Below, in pieces: positions 1-9,303 of a stretch of 64,000 nucleotides of DNA. The notes below the pieces were generated by a model, which saw only the letters and a program-made list of their open reading frames with translations, did no database searches and had not been told where the DNA came from. The stretch spans positions 62,001 through 126,000 of the forward strand of contig JBKQSS010000061.1 in NCBI GenBank assembly GCA_052143535.1, read 5' to 3'. The position numbers and the translations under genes are program-made. This stretch comes from JADGRA01 sp052143535 (lineage in GTDB: Bacteria; Myxococcota; Myxococcia; Myxococcales; Myxococcaceae). The first letter of the stretch is position 1. Every line of letters starts with the position of its first letter.

Positions 1-1
1 T

Positions 2-553
2 GGTGCTCCTAAGACGCTCCCGCTGCCCGGGCTAGACCTAGCCGCTGCGCGCTGGCTGCAGGGTGACAAAGGCATTGTTTTCGCCGGTCGAGCGATGCAG
101 GAGAAGCAGTTCCGGTTGTATCGCGTCGCAGTTGAGGGCGGGTTGCCGAAGCGCGTTTCCGACACAGTCATCAGCCCGCCTTACTTGGAGCTGTCAAAGG
201 ACGACCGATTCGTCGCCACGCGAGACCTCGAAGACGTCGTGACGCTTTTCCCTCTGGACGGAGGCCCACCTGTTCCACTGCCAGAACTCGGCAAGGACGC
301 GGTGCCCGCCGGATGGACAATGACTGGTCAGCTCTGGGTGAGGTCTCTCGACGTCCCCAGTCGGATGCGTCGCTACGACGTTCGGAGCCGGCGCATTCTC
401 GAGGAGCGCACCCTCACGCCGAGCGACCCGACTGGCGTGTGGCGAATTCCGCAAGTCCACATGACGCCCGATGGCCGGGCGGTGGCCTTCGACTATGAGC
501 GAAGCCTCGGCTACCTGTATGTGCTGGAAGGGCTGGCGCCGCCGAGGTGGTGA
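2..553 (+). CDS. C-terminal part of a PD40/WD40-like beta-propeller protein, probably a Ser/Thr protein kinase (5' end outside window)
   Basis: The frame is open from base 2, so the true start lies upstream and only about 183 C-terminal residues are visible. The visible part has propeller-like blades such as LSKDDRFVAT and MTPDGRAVAFDYERS. It ends in a YLYVLEGL stretch, which is the usual end of the PD40 propeller attached to bacterial Ser/Thr kinases in Acidobacteria and Myxococcota. The kinase domain itself is not in the window, so the kinase assignment is inferred from family resemblance. It could also be a stand-alone TolB-like propeller protein. It stands 13 bases from the convergent small lipoprotein gene. 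Confidence 0.6.
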   Translation, partial: GAPKTLPLPGLDLAAARWLQGDKGIVFAGRAMQEKQFRLYRVAVEGGLPKRVSDTVISPPYLELSKDDRFVATRDLEDVVTLFPLDGGPPVPLPELGKDAVPAGWTMTGQLWVRSLDVPSRMRRYDVRSRRILEERTLTPSDPTGVWRIPQVHMTPDGRAVAFDYERSLGYLYVLEGLAPPRW

Positions 554-566
554 GCCGACTGGCCAC

Positions 567-755
567 TCACCAGCCCTTAACCCCGCCCCCAGAGGCTTCA
601 TCCTTCGCACCGGCGTCGGGCGCGGTTCCGCCATCCCGCATGGAGCCGCCTTTCATCGGTGCTGTCTGCGCCTCCGCACGAGTTGCGCAGCCAGATGCTG
701 TTCCGACGACGGCACCCCCGAGGACGAGCATTTGAAACAGCTTCTTGAAGAGCAC
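567..755 (-). CDS. Small putative lipoprotein, 62 aa
   Basis: A short minus-strand gene starting at GTG 755. A GGGAGGA ribosome binding site lies just upstream, which makes this start better than the TTG at 776. The N-terminus LFKKLFQMLVLGGAVVGTASGC is a clear lipoprotein signal with a lipobox ending at ASG-C around residue 21. The mature part is only about 40 residues, rich in Gly, Ala and Asp, with no recognisable domain. The product is probably anchored to a membrane. Function unknown. The clear ribosome site and export signal are the reasons for calling such a short gene. Confidence 0.6.
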   Translation of the reverse strand: MLFKKLFQMLVLGGAVVGTASGCATRAEAQTAPMKGGSMRDGGTAPDAGAKDEASGGGVKGW

Positions 756-959
756 AGTTCCTCCCGCAGTCAGCAATTGGCTGGGGAGGCTAGCCGAATC
801 GGAACTCCTTTTGCGGTCATTTTTCGAGTCCCAGGCCGTCGCAAGTCCGCAAGGCGGGGAAAGGGCGGTGTGTCGGACCGAAACTGAAGGACCGGTCGGC
901 GCAAATTCGTCTTCGCCGTCCGCAGCGGGGCCGCGCCCGGGCGAACGTGGCCACAGGGC

Positions 960-2552
960 TCACCTGAAGCTCTTCTGCCGCACCCAGAAGTTGGCCACCG
1001 GGAGCTCCAAGCCTCGGCAGACGACGATGTCGAAGTGGCTTTCGTATGGCATCGAGAGCGGGGAAGAGAAGCTGGCGCCGCGCGTCGCCCTTTGGCAGAG
1101 CCGCGCGTCGTCTTGCACGTTGGCGTTCACGTCGATGAGCACCGAGCCGTCATACCGTCGGGGTCCCCACAGCCAGTACTGGTTATGGCCCGAAATGACG
1201 GGGGGAAGGCCAAGGCGCCCCCCGAAGAAGTCGAGCGCGGCCGCTTCGCCGTAGTTGTCCGCAAGCACAACCGCCTTGGCCCGCTCCTCCTCGGGCAGTG
1301 CGCGGTACACCGCTGCAACCGCCTCGGCCAGTTCCGGCCAGCCCTGCATGTCTGCCCAGTCTGGAGGCAGCGGCCCCATTCGTTGGTTTTCGGTCTTCGC
1401 CGCGTCAAGGTGCAAGAGCGGCGCAAGCCGGCCGTGGTAGGCGAGAAATGCGGGAAGGGGCAGCACGGGTAGCGCGTAGGGGACGAGCAGTAGGCCAAAA
1501 AACAAGAGAACGCCGACCAGTGCAACCCGCAGGCTGGGCAGCGAGGCAGTCCACTGCGCCAGCGCCACGCCGCCAGCAGCGAAGAGGACTGGGTAAATGT
1601 TGGCCGGGTAGTAGTGCTTGGCGTGCAGGACGAACATCTCGGCCATCAAGAACAAGTAACCGAGGCCTAGAAAGCGCGTCGACGGTACCCGAAGAAGGAA
1701 GACCAGACCCGACACCCAGACCACCGCCAGGACTGGGTTGTGGATGAGGAATTGCGCTCCAAGAAACTCGACCGGGCCCAGCACGACGTTTTTGCCGTGC
1801 TGCGCATTTCGGAGCAGCTCCCACATCGGAAAGTCTCGGGACGCCTGCCAGAGGACATTGGGGAGCGCGATGAGGACGGCCAGCCCCGCTCCGGCCAAGA
1901 GCCAGCGGTTCCACAGCACTCGCCGCTGGGGCGTCACCAAGAGCGCCACCAGGAGCGCCGACGCAAAGAAGAGGACGCTGTATTTGCTCTCGGCGGCGAA
2001 GCCCAAGACGGCGCCCACCCCAAGCCAGCCCCGGGGGTGGCCGCCTTTGACCAGTCGCAGAACGAGCAGCGCGGCGAGCGGCCAGAGCAAGAGCCCCGGC
2101 ATGTCCGTCGACACCTTCATCCCGAAGCTCATGAGAACTGGGCTGAGGAAGGCAGCGAGCGCGGCAAGGCCTTGGGCGAAGGCTCCGCCTCCAAGCTCGA
2201 GTGCAAGCAAGCAGGTGACGTAGATGGAAGCGCCAGAGAAAAGCGCTGGCATGGCGCGAAGGAACAAGAGTGAGGGCCCGGCGGATTGAGAGAGGGCGGC
2301 AAGCAGCGGGACGAACGGAGGCTGGTCCACGTAGCCGACTGCTGGGTGTCGGCCGCAGGCAATGAAGTAGAGCTCGTCCCGGAAGAACCCATAATGCGGA
2401 TTGGCCGCCAAGTGCAGTAGCGCCGCCGCGACGCCCGCGACGATGGGCACCGTCTCTTTTGAACGCACCTCTTGTGCCCTCCACCGACTCGCCCCAGCAG
2501 CTCGTGCTACGTCCAGTAGTGCTTGGGATTGCGCTGTGGGTCCTCGCTCCAC
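960..2552 (-). CDS. Glycosyltransferase family 39 (PMT/ArnT-like) integral membrane protein
   Basis: A 530-residue polytopic membrane protein. The first periplasmic loop holds FFRDELYFIACGRHPAVGYV followed by DQPPF, the hallmark of GT39-like transferases: acidic residues after the first helix that take part in transfer from a lipid-phosphate sugar donor. About ten hydrophobic segments follow, then a soluble C-terminal domain of about 150 residues (from roughly residue 380). By family it moves a sugar from a polyprenyl-linked donor to a protein or lipid acceptor on the outer face of the inner membrane. The acceptor cannot be told from sequence. The start is GTG at 2552. It lies 42 bases downstream of the FadL gene on the same strand and may be cotranscribed with it. 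Confidence 0.85.
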   Translation of the reverse strand: MERGPTAQSQALLDVARAAGASRWRAQEVRSKETVPIVAGVAAALLHLAANPHYGFFRDELYFIACGRHPAVGYVDQPPFVPLLAALSQSAGPSLLFLRAMPALFSGASIYVTCLLALELGGGAFAQGLAALAAFLSPVLMSFGMKVSTDMPGLLLWPLAALLVLRLVKGGHPRGWLGVGAVLGFAAESKYSVLFFASALLVALLVTPQRRVLWNRWLLAGAGLAVLIALPNVLWQASRDFPMWELLRNAQHGKNVVLGPVEFLGAQFLIHNPVLAVVWVSGLVFLLRVPSTRFLGLGYLFLMAEMFVLHAKHYYPANIYPVLFAAGGVALAQWTASLPSLRVALVGVLLFFGLLLVPYALPVLPLPAFLAYHGRLAPLLHLDAAKTENQRMGPLPPDWADMQGWPELAEAVAAVYRALPEEERAKAVVLADNYGEAAALDFFGGRLGLPPVISGHNQYWLWGPRRYDGSVLIDVNANVQDDARLCQRATRGASFSSPLSMPYESHFDIVVCRGLELPVANFWVRQKSFR

Positions 2553-2594
2553 AGCGCTCTTCGCCGAGGCAGACCGCGGCGTCGCCCACCACTC

Positions 2595-3965
2595 TCAGAA
2601 TTTATAGGTCAGTGCGTACAACAGCTGCAGGCTTCTCACGACCAGCTTGGTGGTGATGGTGGTGCCGGTGGTCGAGTTCGGAAAGCTGAAATTCGGCGAG
2701 TTCCCCCAGTTGAAGCCCACGCCGAAGGACCCGGATAGATGCTCACCGCGGACTTTCGCTCCAGCGGTGACTCCGTACATGCTGACGTTCCGAAAGAGTG
2801 TTTGCCCTGCGGTATCAGTCGGCGAGTAGTCGCTAAAAAAGCCAGCATGCACACTCCACCACTCGGTGATGTTGACGCTGCCGCCGATGGCCCAGTTAAA
2901 GACTTGGTTCGCGCCGTTTTTGATGCCTGGGAACGGGGAGGTGGTGACGACCGGGGTTCCGTTGGGAGCAGTGGTGGTGGTTTGCACCAGGTTTTGGCTT
3001 CCCAAAAGAACGTAGTCGGAGATGGCGGTGTGGTAGCGGAGGTCCGCTTCCAACCCGAACAACGAGGAGTGCCAGCCGAGGCCAACATCCACCTCCGTTG
3101 GGAGCTTGTAGTCGAAGGTTGCGCTCCGGTCCTTGAAGAAGACTTGGCTCCAGGGTGTCCCATTGTTGTTGACGTCCTGGTAAGTGAGGCCCCCGCTCGA
3201 GAGAATTTTCAGCCCGGGGAAGCGCAGCACGGCCCCGACGACGAGATTCTGGGTGATGTCGTACTGAGTGCCCAGGTTGCCGGTCAGGTTCCAGATTGAG
3301 CCACTTCCGTCGAGCGTCCGCAGGAACGCGTTGGCGGTGGTTGCGGTGACCACTTGAGAAGACAGTGTCTGGACCTCGGAGAGCTCGGTCAGCGCGACGC
3401 CGACCCCAACCCCGAAGCGCAGGCAGGGCAGGGGTGCAAAGGCCACCGAGAGCATGGGAAGGATGGTCGAGAAGCTGACGGTCGAGGAATAGGAAGTGGT
3501 TGGGCCGGCCGCGCCGCCGGCTTCGATGCCCTGTGACCAGGAGGCGGGTTTGGTGACGGAAATGCCGAGCCGCCAGACCCTCGAATGCAGGACGTCATCG
3601 CCGAAGACGGCGCCGAAAAAGGACGGCAGCTGGGAGATGCTGATGCCGCCGCCGGCCGGCTGGCTGAGGCCTTGCAGCTTGATGAGGTCAGATTCGTAAC
3701 CGGTGGCGCTCCCGCCGATTTCCGTCTTTTCAAGAAGAATCATCCCGGCCGGGTTGTACCAACCCGAGGTCGTGGAACCGACGCGGGCGACGTAGGCCCC
3801 CGATTCGAGAGCCTCCTGCTCGCCGATGAGAACACGGTCGTAGTTGGTGATGGCAATGCTCGGCGGGAACACAGTGCCTTGCTGTGCAAACGCGCTCGGT
3901 GCGAGGAGCAGCACCAGGAGCGAAGCGCGCCCGAGCAGGCGACAAGGTTGCCGGTCTCCAGTCAT
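2595..3965 (-). CDS. Outer membrane transport protein, OmpP1/FadL/TodX family
   Basis: 456 residues with a signal peptide (LLGRASLLVLLLAPSAFAQQ, cleavage after about residue 27). The early segment GAYVARVGSTTSGWYNPAGM matches the N-terminal hatch of FadL-type barrels, where the NPAG motif is conserved. The rest alternates polar and hydrophobic residues in strands and ends in the aromatic YALTYKF, a typical outer membrane assembly signal ending in Phe. FadL-type proteins let long-chain fatty acids or other hydrophobic compounds cross the outer membrane; the substrate here is unknown. The start ATG 3965 has a GGGGGAG ribosome site. It is divergent from the M16 peptidase gene across a 237-base gap. 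Confidence 0.88.
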   Translation of the reverse strand: MTGDRQPCRLLGRASLLVLLLAPSAFAQQGTVFPPSIAITNYDRVLIGEQEALESGAYVARVGSTTSGWYNPAGMILLEKTEIGGSATGYESDLIKLQGLSQPAGGGISISQLPSFFGAVFGDDVLHSRVWRLGISVTKPASWSQGIEAGGAAGPTTSYSSTVSFSTILPMLSVAFAPLPCLRFGVGVGVALTELSEVQTLSSQVVTATTANAFLRTLDGSGSIWNLTGNLGTQYDITQNLVVGAVLRFPGLKILSSGGLTYQDVNNNGTPWSQVFFKDRSATFDYKLPTEVDVGLGWHSSLFGLEADLRYHTAISDYVLLGSQNLVQTTTTAPNGTPVVTTSPFPGIKNGANQVFNWAIGGSVNITEWWSVHAGFFSDYSPTDTAGQTLFRNVSMYGVTAGAKVRGEHLSGSFGVGFNWGNSPNFSFPNSTTGTTITTKLVVRSLQLLYALTYKF

Positions 3966-4202
3966 GTCCCTCCCCCTTTGGTGAAGCGCCAGCGACGCCG
4001 CCCCTTGCCGCGCGCGAACTCTGAACTCAGGCGAGACGAAGGTCCATCAAGAACCGCCCCCGCGCGGCGCGTCACGTTTTAAAATCAGAGTGCGCGTTGG
4101 GCCCCGAGCGTCTACGGTTGACCGATGGTGCGAAGGCACGAAGGTGTGCGCGTGGCAGGGCGAAAAGCGTGGTTGCGCGGGTGCAAGTCCGGCGGTCGGG
4201 CT

Positions 4203-7091
4203 GTGGAATCGCGACTCGGCTTCTTCGCGGCCATCCTCTTGGCGAATGGTGCCATTGCAGGGCCAGCCTCGGCGGTGCGCATCGGCGAGAGCACAGACAA
4301 GTTGGGAACCATCAACCTGCCGTCGGGCATGCGGATTGTCATCGAGGAGGACCACAGCAAGCCCGTCGTCGCAGTGGTCACTGTCATCAACGCCGGAGCC
4401 GCTGATGACCCGGTCGGGAAGGAAGGGCTGGCTCACCTCGTCGAGCACCTCACCTCGCGCGCGAAACCCGATGGAAAAATTCAGCGCGCGAATCAGTTGG
4501 ACTTCGCCGGCGCGGCGAGCTGGAACGCGTCCACCACGCACGACTTGACGACGTTCGCGGTCGTCGGACCCAAAGAGGCGCTCCGGAACCTGCTGGTGAT
4601 TGAGGGCGGTCGGCTGGCGGGGCCTTTGGCTGGCCTAGACCCGCGCCTTTTCGAGATTGAGCGTGACATCGTCAAGGCTGAGCTGAGCGGTCGGGATGAG
4701 CAAGGGAGGCCTGGCGCGGTCGAGGCGCGGCTGTACGACGTTCTCTACCCCGAGGGAAGTCGCTACTACCGGCCCGTCCTGGGAAGTGCGAAGAGCCTCC
4801 CACAGCTGTCGCCGGCCGACGCGCAGGCCTTCGTCGAGAAGTACTACGTCCCGAGCAACGTCACGCTCTACGTCGCCGGGGACGTCGAGCTGAGCACCAT
4901 CCATCAGCTCTTCGGAGCGACCCTGCCGAAGCGCTTCGTCGAAGCTCCGGACAGCGGGCCGGTGAAGCCTCCGATGCGTCTGTCGAAAGAGGCCCCGTCC
5001 GTCCCACCGGTCCCAACCTGGCAGCCGGTGGCAACCGTCCGCGCCCCGGTCCCGGGCCCAATGCTCTACGTCATGTGGTCTTTGCCCCGAGGCTACTCGG
5101 CGGACGGGACCCTGGAACGGGCGGTACGCTCCGCCCTGGAAGCGGTCCCCGTCTGGGTAAGCCGGACGTCGGACATTGCAGACATTCGTGCGACTCTCGT
5201 CGCGGGTCAGGACACGAGTACGCTCGTTTGCGCGGTCGCCTTGAAGGAAGGCCGCACCCCAGAGAAGAGTCTCGAACGAGTCCTGGACCAGTTCCATCGC
5301 TTTTCGGACTCGGAGCTGGTGAACGGCGCGGGCAATGGCGAGGCAGAGGCCAACCGTCTGGACAACGGCCTCACGGGCGTCGGGCGCACGCTCGCAGCCG
5401 CGTCGACCATCCGCGTCGGTGCCCCCAGCGACACCGGCGATTCATCCCTCTCGACGCAAACGCGAAATGCGCCGGGGTCGGTGACCTCGTCGGACGTTCA
5501 GGTGGCCCGCTACCAGATGACGGCGTTGGTGCAGGACGTCGTAGAGACAGAGTCCGTCTTGGCGCGCGCCAAGGACAGGGCGACGCTGGCGCACTGGACG
5601 GGGGATGCCTCGGGCTGGAGCAAGGACATGACGGCGCTGACGGAGGTCGGCCCCTCCACTTGGCAAGACTTCACCCTACAGTGGTTGAGCCGCGACCGAG
5701 CCCGGGTGCTCTTCGTTGAGCCGAACGGCGAAAGCATCGAGGCCGAGGAAGAGGGCGGTCCCCCCAGCGTCTTCGCCGCCGACGACGTCCACGTCAAAGT
5801 CTCCTCCGGCGCGCTCAAGACGTACGCCCACGGTCCGGTCGGGGACATCCGGGTTTTCACACTCAAAAACGGGCTGAAGGTGCTCCTGGTCCGCCGCCTT
5901 GGAGCCCCCACTGTGGCCGCCACGGTTGGCGTCAGAGGTGGACGCGCAACCGCCGAGCCACTCGGAGTCGCAGAGCTGGCGACCCGACTGGCGGTCCCGC
6001 TGCAGGTTGGCAACGGCCCGCCATCACAATTCGGCGGAGGCGTGGCCTTTGTCAGCGGCCCGGATGTGACCTACCTCGAGGGGCGCGCCGCCTCCGGCAA
6101 CTTAGCGGACTTGCTGGCCGTCCTCTCCGACACCATCCAGTCGTTTCACGTCGACGACGGGCTCGGGTGGAATTGGAACGAGTTGGTGGCTGCCAGACAC
6201 AGCTTTGACATGTCGGCCAGCGCCGAGACCAACCGACGGTTTCTGGCCGAGGTCTACTCGGGCGCCTCAGGAGGTCGGACAGCCCAGGCGGAGGACTTCA
6301 AGAAGCTGGGAACCGGGGACGTGAACCGATGGATGGACCAGAGCCTTCGGCCAAACAACGCGGTGCTGGCGGTGGTGGGAGACATCAACGTCGCCGAGGC
6401 TGAAGCAAGCGTGCATGAGTGGTTCGAGGGGTGGAAGGGCCAGCGAGACGGGCGTGGCGAGGCTCCGGCCGGAAAGCTTAAAGAACGGAAGGGGCCGGTC
6501 CACGTACTCACCGTCGACCGTCCAGGGGCCGAGCGGACTGAAATCCGAATCGGCTGCGGCATCGAGACTGAGAGCGCGACGGACCTCCTGGCCATGAGAA
6601 TTCTGGGAGCTCGGCTTCGGACCAAGCTTGGCACCCTTGCCCGCAGCACCCTCGGGGGCAGCGACGGCTTCTCTGGCGGGGCCCTGCTTCAGCGTGCCGT
6701 GGCTCGGGTGGATGTCGCGGGGACAGTCGATGCGCGGGCACTTACGCCCGTGCTGGCGGCGGCCCGACAGGAACTGGCGGCCTTGGAAGACCTGAAGCTC
6801 GGGGAAGACGAGCTCGCCCTGCTAAAATGGCGTCAGGCGATGGGCTGGAACGGTCGCCTCGTGACCAACGGTGAGCTGGCCCAAGGGCTGGTCTGGACGC
6901 GACTGGCGGACCTGCCGGTAGAGCTCCTCCAGAAGTATGCCGACCAGCTCGCCACTGTGACGCCCGAAGACGTGAACCGAGTAGCCGCCGCCTGCCGCAA
7001 GACGGCTGTGCTCCTGGTGAGTGGAGACCCTGGTGCCGTGGACAAGGCGCTGTTTGTCACGGATGGAATGGTCTTGAAGAAGGGCTCGTAG
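4203..7091 (+). CDS. Secreted M16 family zinc metallopeptidase, two-lobe fused form
   Basis: About 962 residues from GTG 4203; the frame is open back to ATG 4125. The 4203 start puts a signal peptide (LGFFAAILLANGAIAGPASA) at the N-terminus, so it is preferred. The first lobe carries the inverted zinc motif HLVEH at residues 78-82 and the downstream glutamate helix (EIERDIVKAEL). A linker of low complexity follows. The second lobe (from about residue 555, FTLKNGLKVLLVRR) repeats the M16 fold but lacks HxxEH, so it is the non-catalytic half. Such fusions degrade peptides in a closed chamber, probably in the periplasm. It is a single gene with no clear operon partner. Confidence 0.88.
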   Translation: MESRLGFFAAILLANGAIAGPASAVRIGESTDKLGTINLPSGMRIVIEEDHSKPVVAVVTVINAGAADDPVGKEGLAHLVEHLTSRAKPDGKIQRANQLDFAGAASWNASTTHDLTTFAVVGPKEALRNLLVIEGGRLAGPLAGLDPRLFEIERDIVKAELSGRDEQGRPGAVEARLYDVLYPEGSRYYRPVLGSAKSLPQLSPADAQAFVEKYYVPSNVTLYVAGDVELSTIHQLFGATLPKRFVEAPDSGPVKPPMRLSKEAPSVPPVPTWQPVATVRAPVPGPMLYVMWSLPRGYSADGTLERAVRSALEAVPVWVSRTSDIADIRATLVAGQDTSTLVCAVALKEGRTPEKSLERVLDQFHRFSDSELVNGAGNGEAEANRLDNGLTGVGRTLAAASTIRVGAPSDTGDSSLSTQTRNAPGSVTSSDVQVARYQMTALVQDVVETESVLARAKDRATLAHWTGDASGWSKDMTALTEVGPSTWQDFTLQWLSRDRARVLFVEPNGESIEAEEEGGPPSVFAADDVHVKVSSGALKTYAHGPVGDIRVFTLKNGLKVLLVRRLGAPTVAATVGVRGGRATAEPLGVAELATRLAVPLQVGNGPPSQFGGGVAFVSGPDVTYLEGRAASGNLADLLAVLSDTIQSFHVDDGLGWNWNELVAARHSFDMSASAETNRRFLAEVYSGASGGRTAQAEDFKKLGTGDVNRWMDQSLRPNNAVLAVVGDINVAEAEASVHEWFEGWKGQRDGRGEAPAGKLKERKGPVHVLTVDRPGAERTEIRIGCGIETESATDLLAMRILGARLRTKLGTLARSTLGGSDGFSGGALLQRAVARVDVAGTVDARALTPVLAAARQELAALEDLKLGEDELALLKWRQAMGWNGRLVTNGELAQGLVWTRLADLPVELLQKYADQLATVTPEDVNRVAAACRKTAVLLVSGDPGAVDKALFVTDGMVLKKGS

Positions 7092-7259
7092 CGGGGACGA
7101 AACCCCACACCCCGCTCGGGCAGCATCTTTTCGCACGGAGCTGGCCAGAGCCGAGCGGCCGTCCACTTTGGAGACCGGCGAGCAACGTAGAAAAAAGCGC
7201 TCGCGCTAGTGTTTGGACGTGTGCTGCGCTGTCCACAAGCGTGCTAGGACCGGTGCTGC

Positions 7260-8732
7260 GTGCTCACCGCACTTTTTCGCACCAAGGGTGTCGACGCCGC
7301 ATCCGCCGACGCTGAGGCCAGCGAACACAAGCTGAAGAGGTCGCTCGGCGTCATTGACCTCACCGCGCTGGGCATCGGCGCTGTCATCGGCGCCGGCATC
7401 TTCAGCGCGCCAGGGTCCGCCGCGGCCGGTGCGGAGGGCCGGCTTCCGGCAGGGCCGGCCTTGGTGGTCTCCTACGTTTTGGTGGCCATCGCGTGCGGAT
7501 TCGCCGCGCTTTGCTACGCCGAGCTGGCGGCCGTCGTTCCTGTCTCTGGCAGTGCATACACCTACGCCTACGTGACGCTGGGGGAAGTCGTCGCGTGGAT
7601 TATCGGCTGGGACCTCATCCTCGAATACGCCGTGGGCAACGTCGCGGTCGCCGTGAGCTGGGCGGACTATTTCAAGACGATGCTGGCAAACGTGGGCCTG
7701 CACCTGCCTCCTTGGCTTTCCACGACGCTGAACCACGCTCGCGAAACGCCCGGCCTCTTCGAGGCGGCGCCGCACCTGTTTGGTGTCCCCATTGTCTTCA
7801 ACCTTCCAGCCGGCGCCATCGTGGCCGCCCTTACCGTGCTGTTGGTGGTCGGCGTGCAGGAGAGCTCCCGGGTTAATGCAGTGATGGTGGCGCTCAAGCT
7901 TTGCATTGTCCTTGGCTTCATCCTGGTGGGCGCCTTCTACGTGAAGCCTGAGCACTGGGTGCCCTTTGCTCCCTACGGGGCAAGAGGAATTCTGAGCGGC
8001 GCGGCCATCATTTTCTTCGCCTACATTGGCTTCGATGCAGTCTCCACCACGGCCGAGGAGGCGAAGAATCCGCAGCGCGATATCCCGCGGGCGATGATTG
8101 CGACGCTGGCCATCTGCACCGTGCTTTACATTGCTGTCACCCTGGTGCTCACCGGAATGGTGCCCTGGCAGCAACTGGGCGTGGGCGACCCGCTGGCCAA
8201 AGCGCTGGAAGGAGCCGGCCTGCAGCGGCTGGCCGGGGTGCTGTCCTTCGGGGCAGTCATCGCCCTGACGGCCGTCTTGCTCGTCTTCCAGCTGGGGCAG
8301 CCGCGCATCTTCATGTGCATGGCCCGAGACGGGCTTCTGCCGCCCTGGGCGGCGAAGGTGCACCCCCGGTTCCGGACGCCCTACGTCACCACCATTCTCA
8401 CCGGCATCTTCGTCGGGCTTCCGGCGATGTTCGTCGACATCAACGAGGCCATCGAGTTCACCAACATCGGGACGCTGTTCGCCTTCGTTCTTGTCTCGCT
8501 GGGGGTGCTGGTGCTGCGCCGCACGCAACCGGACCGGAAGCGGCCGTTCCGTTGCCCCGGCGTGCCCTGGGTACCCCTGGCGGCGGTCGTCTGTTGCGGC
8601 ATCCTGATGCTCTATTTGCCCCTCATCACCTGGATGCGCTTCGTGGTGTGGCAAGTGGCAGGGGTCGGGCTGTATTTCCTATATGGGCGCCGTCACAGCC
8701 GTCTGCGAATGCAGGCCGCGGCCGAGTCCTGA
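7260..8732 (+). CDS. APC superfamily amino acid permease, cationic amino acid transporter type
   Basis: 490 residues with about 12 to 13 membrane helices. The first helix has GIGAVIGAGIFSAPGSAAAG, the signature G-[SA/VI]-G-x-G-x-F backbone-binding loop of APC transporters. The stretch IFFAYIGFDAVSTTAEEAKNPQRD is typical of the CAT/YfnA subgroup (helices 6 to 7). It should import amino acids across the inner membrane; the exact substrate is not readable. The start is GTG at 7260 with no strong ribosome site. The downstream gene begins 22 bases after the stop, so the two are probably cotranscribed. Confidence 0.9.
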   Translation: MLTALFRTKGVDAASADAEASEHKLKRSLGVIDLTALGIGAVIGAGIFSAPGSAAAGAEGRLPAGPALVVSYVLVAIACGFAALCYAELAAVVPVSGSAYTYAYVTLGEVVAWIIGWDLILEYAVGNVAVAVSWADYFKTMLANVGLHLPPWLSTTLNHARETPGLFEAAPHLFGVPIVFNLPAGAIVAALTVLLVVGVQESSRVNAVMVALKLCIVLGFILVGAFYVKPEHWVPFAPYGARGILSGAAIIFFAYIGFDAVSTTAEEAKNPQRDIPRAMIATLAICTVLYIAVTLVLTGMVPWQQLGVGDPLAKALEGAGLQRLAGVLSFGAVIALTAVLLVFQLGQPRIFMCMARDGLLPPWAAKVHPRFRTPYVTTILTGIFVGLPAMFVDINEAIEFTNIGTLFAFVLVSLGVLVLRRTQPDRKRPFRCPGVPWVPLAAVVCCGILMLYLPLITWMRFVVWQVAGVGLYFLYGRRHSRLRMQAAAES

Positions 8733-8754
8733 CGTCCCGGGAGGGCAAGGCGGC

Positions 8755-9279
8755 ATGGATGCACACTACGAGCAGGTGATGGCCGCGCGGACTCAGGTGG
8801 AGGGCACTGGAGAGCGGGCCTACTTCGCCTATTCCACGATTTTGGACCGGGCGGCGTTCGAGGAGTGGCGGCAGCAGCACGGCTACGACTTCTTCGAGTT
8901 GCCGGAAGGTGAGCTGGCCGAGGGCATTGACTTGGCACTGGAGTACGACTTTCCGTCCAGGTGGTGGGGTGGTCGAGTGGCCGGCCTGGCCGACCGGCCG
9001 GGCGCTTCCGTGTACGGCTTGCTCTTCCGCGTTCCCGAGAAAGACTGGCCCATCGTCCAGCACAAAGAGGGTTACGTGACGCACATGTGCACCGAGCGCC
9101 CGGTGCGGGTGCGGGTCAAGGGGCAGGAGTTGGTCGCCACCGCCTTCACCACCGCGGCAAACCGAAAAAGCGCCGATGGTCCGGTGAGCCAACGCTTTGT
9201 CGCGGCGCTGGTGCGCGGTGCCGAAGCTGCCGGGCTGCCGGCGGCCTGGGTGGCGTCGCTGCGCGCAACGAGAGCCTGA
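8755..9279 (+). CDS. Gamma-glutamylcyclotransferase-like protein
   Basis: 174 residues from ATG 8755, preceded by GGGAGGGCAAGG as ribosome site. The frame is open upstream to 8683, but that part overlaps the permease gene and is not needed. YFAYSTILDRAAFEEW near residue 24 resembles the YGSN-type N-terminal strand of the GGCT/AIG2 fold. VYGLLFRVPEKDW and the later glutamates fit the same fold. Family members release 5-oxoproline from gamma-glutamyl peptides or glutathione derivatives. The YGSN motif is altered here (YSTI), so activity is uncertain. The position after an amino acid permease and before a convergent glutathione S-transferase fits a thiol or amino acid theme, but this is only context. 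Confidence 0.65.
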   Translation: MDAHYEQVMAARTQVEGTGERAYFAYSTILDRAAFEEWRQQHGYDFFELPEGELAEGIDLALEYDFPSRWWGGRVAGLADRPGASVYGLLFRVPEKDWPIVQHKEGYVTHMCTERPVRVRVKGQELVATAFTTAANRKSADGPVSQRFVAALVRGAEAAGLPAAWVASLRATRA

Positions 9280-9303
9280 GGCCCCGTCTGTCCTTGCTGG
9301 CGC

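Noticed and set aside
7206..8654. Long minus-strand open frame of 482 codons
   Set aside because: It lies fully under the amino acid permease gene, is rich in His, Asp, Gly and Arg in the manner of antisense GC-rich frames, and has no motif.
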